Assembly (NCBI GenBank): GCA_902766655.1
Contig: CACXEL010000029.1
Span: 1 to 6,745, forward strand
Origin: an uncultured Lachnospiraceae bacterium
Lineage (GTDB): Bacteria; Bacillota; Clostridia; Lachnospirales; Lachnospiraceae
Reading direction: 5' to 3'
Length of the DNA: 6,745 nt
The notes beneath the pieces are model-generated. The model saw only the letters and a program-made list of their open reading frames with translations, had not been told where the DNA came from and ran no database searches. Shown in pieces: positions 4,650 to 6,745 of the stretch. The position numbers were made by a program, and so were the translations under genes. Numbering within the stretch: position 1 is the first letter of the stretch; the number at the start of each line of letters is the position of its first letter.

Positions 4650-6745
4650 TCAGAGATACAGGTAACTGTAATCCCTGTCGATGGCCTCGATGACGAGCTT
4701 CAAATCCGCAAAGAGGCCGCAGTCCGGATCGGTCAGCCGGTAGTCATGGACCGTGCCCATGAGCCTCACGCGCACGTCCATGGCCGCCCGGTCGAGGACC
4801 ACGTAGCCGCTGTTGGCCGAGTTCTCGAAATCAGCCACATTTGCAAAGAAGGTGAACTTGTCCTTGTAGGGCGCGGAGCTGTAGGGGCAGAAGCTCCTGC
4901 AGTTGCCGCACTCGTTGCACATGTAGTCCACGTGGACGATGGCCGGCATGGCGTGTCCCGGGATCTCGATGGCCACGTTGGCCCTGTTGGGGCAGACGTC
5001 GACGCAGTTCTCGCAGACCTTGTTGCAGGCCAGGCACCGCTCCTTCTCCTCCGCCACCGCGGCCGAATGGACCAGGATGCCCTTCCTGCCGGTGATCTCC
5101 GCCGGATCGTCCTCGTAAATGAAGTCCGCCGGCGCCTCCTTGCCCAGGATCGCGCTCACGGCCTTCTGGGCATCCTTGATGGCCAGCACGATGGTGGCCG
5201 GCTTCACGGCGCCGTCGCCGATGATGTAGACGCCCTTCCGGGTGGAGGCCATGGTGGCCGGGTCGATGACCGGGGTTCCCCGGTTGCCCAGCTCAATGCC
5301 CATCTTTGTGTACTCCTCGCTGTCGATCTTCTCGCCCAGGGAGGCGATGACCGTGTCGGCCGGGATGACCACTTCCTCCTCGGTCTCCACCGGCTTCTGG
5401 CGGCCGCTGGCATCCATCTCGCCCAGCACCACCTTGCGGCAGGTCAGCAGGCCGTCCTTCTGGGTCTTCGGAGCCAGAAGCTCCAGGAAATGTACACCCT
5501 CCTCGAGGGCCTCCAGCATCTCCTCCTCGTCCGCCGGCATGTACTTTTTGGTCCGTCTGTAGACGATGGTGACATCCTCAACGCCCGGGGCGCGCTTCGC
5601 GGTCCTGGCGCAGTCCATGGCGGTGTTGCCCGCGCCGATCACCACGACGTGCTTGCCGAGGGAGAGCCTGTCGATGCCGGCTTTGGCTTCGATGAGGAAT
5701 TCGTGGGCGTTGATCTCATTTTCCGACTCGATGCCGATGGGCATGCCCTTGTGGGCGCCGATGGCAAGGAGGATCGCGTCGTAGCCTGCGTTCGCAAGCA
5801 TGTCGAGGTCACTGATCTCCACGTCCATGAGGAATTCCACCCCGTAGGCTTTGGCGATGGCGACGTCCTTGTCCACGGCATCGGCGGATATTCTGAAGGA
5901 GGGGATCACGTTGCGGACGGTGCCGCCGGGCTCCTCGGCCTTATCAAACACAGTCACTGCCCAGCCGGCCCGGGCCAGGAAGGTGGCCGCGGCGATACCG
6001 GCGGGTCCGGCGCCGATGATGGCCGCCTTCCTGCCGACGGGGGCCGGGGCCCTGAGTCCCGCGAGGACCTGATCATAACCGCCCTTGGCGGCTTTCAGCT
6101 TGGTACCGCGGATGTTGACCGGCTCCTCGTAGAAATTGCGGGTGCACTTGGTCATGCAGCGGTGGTTGCAGAGGGTGCCCGTCATGAAGGGCAGGGGGTT
6201 CTTGCTCAGGATGACCTCCAGGGCCTCCGCGTATTTCCCTTCGCCGGTCAGCTTGACGTAGGCGGGGATATCCTGGCGGATGGGGCATCCGTCCATGCAG
6301 GGGGCCATGAAGCAGTCCACCAGCGGGACCTCCTCCTCGATCTTCCTGGAGGGGATGGGCTTGATGGGCTTCGTGTGGTGGGAATCCTTCTTGATGTCCT
6401 CGATCAGCGAGCCAAGGGCCGCCACGTCCACACCCTTGAAGGGCTCGTAGGCGCAGGCCGTCAGCTTGTCCGCGATCTGGTAATTGCGGTTGTAGCCGCC
6501 GGGCTTGAGCAGCGTCGTCGCCACCGTGATGGGCCAGATGCCGCAGCCGTAAATGCGGTCGATGTTGAAGAAGTCCGCGCCTCCCGAGAAGGAGATCCTG
6601 AGCTTCCCGTCGAAGGCGCGGCTGAGGTTGTAGGCCGTGGTCAGGGACAGGGCGCAGAGGGACTTGCCGGACATGTACATTTCGTTGCTGGGAAGCTCGT
6701 TCCGCGTGACGTCCACCGGGAACGTGTTGGTGATCTTGACGCCGA
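4650..6745 (-). CDS. ygfK: YgfK-family Fe-S flavoprotein oxidoreductase (putative selenate reductase subunit type), N-terminus outside window
   Basis: The frame is open through the right edge; 697 residues are visible, the C-terminal two thirds or so of a family usually about 1,000 residues long. In order, counting from the GTG codon at 6716: the end of the dihydroorotate/dihydropyrimidine-dehydrogenase-like barrel (MYMSGKSL, SGGADFFNI, ATTLLKPGGY, 13-75); a GltD/DPD-like Fe-S domain with Cys135, 140, 144, 183, 187 and 191; an FAD site GAGPAG (235-240); an NAD(P)H site GAGNTAMD (361-368); a second FAD motif YIIGDGAV (497-504); and a C-terminal ferredoxin-like domain with Cys561, 564, 568, 571, 575 and Cys600, 603, 606, 610. 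The barrel and the CNECGNC-x3-CP tail separate it from plain glutamate synthase small subunit. YgfK is predicted to move electrons between NAD(P)H and a partner in selenium-dependent molybdenum hydroxylase and anaerobic purine gene sets; its exact reaction is not settled. The GTG at 6716 is internal, not a start: conserved sequence (VKITNTFP) continues upstream of it. Confidence 0.88.
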   Translation of the reverse strand, partial: GVKITNTFPVDVTRNELPSNEMYMSGKSLCALSLTTAYNLSRAFDGKLRISFSGGADFFNIDRIYGCGIWPITVATTLLKPGGYNRNYQIADKLTACAYEPFKGVDVAALGSLIEDIKKDSHHTKPIKPIPSRKIEEEVPLVDCFMAPCMDGCPIRQDIPAYVKLTGEGKYAEALEVILSKNPLPFMTGTLCNHRCMTKCTRNFYEEPVNIRGTKLKAAKGGYDQVLAGLRAPAPVGRKAAIIGAGPAGIAAATFLARAGWAVTVFDKAEEPGGTVRNVIPSFRISADAVDKDVAIAKAYGVEFLMDVEISDLDMLANAGYDAILLAIGAHKGMPIGIESENEINAHEFLIEAKAGIDRLSLGKHVVVIGAGNTAMDCARTAKRAPGVEDVTIVYRRTKKYMPADEEEMLEALEEGVHFLELLAPKTQKDGLLTCRKVVLGEMDASGRQKPVETEEEVVIPADTVIASLGEKIDSEEYTKMGIELGNRGTPVIDPATMASTRKGVYIIGDGAVKPATIVLAIKDAQKAVSAILGKEAPADFIYEDDPAEITGRKGILVHSAAVAEEKERCLACNKVCENCVDVCPNRANVAIEIPGHAMPAIVHVDYMCNECGNCRSFCPYSSAPYKDKFTFFANVADFENSANSGYVVLDRAAMDVRVRLMGTVHDYRLTDPDCGLFADLKLVIEAIDRDYSYLYL

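Noticed and set aside
6714..6716. GTG as the start codon of the ygfK-like gene
   Set aside because: Family sequence (VKITNTFP then VDVTRNELP) continues in frame through this codon to the window edge, and a true YgfK needs about 300 more residues upstream.

Overview
The window is a GC-rich bacterial segment with more AT-rich gaps and good Shine-Dalgarno sites. All six genes lie on the minus strand, so they read from right to left. A two-gene SufC-SufB iron-sulfur unit, an NCS2 purine permease, a YgfK-type oxidoreductase and a lipoprotein with a lipobox together suggest a high-GC anaerobic Bacillota, probably a gut Clostridia (Lachnospiraceae or Oscillospiraceae-like). That placement is inference; no rRNA or other marker gene is present.

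Layout in transcription order. The right edge cuts a large YgfK-family iron-sulfur flavoprotein (4650-6745, N-terminus missing). Next is a strong GC-rich stem-loop (4582-4614), then a TetR-family regulator (3906-4511) with a 16-bp palindrome just before its start. A 115-nt gap with a promoter and a leader hairpin leads to an NCS2 xanthine/urate-type permease (2345-3763). A short promoter-bearing gap precedes sufC (1506-2246), whose stop codon abuts the start of a single SufB/SufD-family gene (588-1505). A textbook intrinsic terminator (528-570) closes that unit. The remaining gap (243-527) holds a candidate promoter and a long structured leader for a lipoprotein gene (1-242) that runs off the left edge with an acidic, tandemly repeated linker.

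How the genes may work together. YgfK proteins belong to the anaerobic purine/selenium-dependent molybdenum hydroxylase gene set, and the permease carries the Gln-Asn signature of purine rather than uracil transporters. The right half is therefore best read as part of a purine (xanthine/urate/hypoxanthine) uptake and catabolism locus, with the TetR protein as a plausible local regulator. The SufCB pair resembles the proposed minimal SUF-like scaffold and could mature the several [4Fe-4S] clusters of YgfK, but it has its own promoter and terminator and may simply be a housekeeping neighbour. I see no mobile element, CRISPR array, tRNA or rRNA. The genes are recognisable families; the less explained parts are the intergenic inverted repeats and the long lipoprotein leader.
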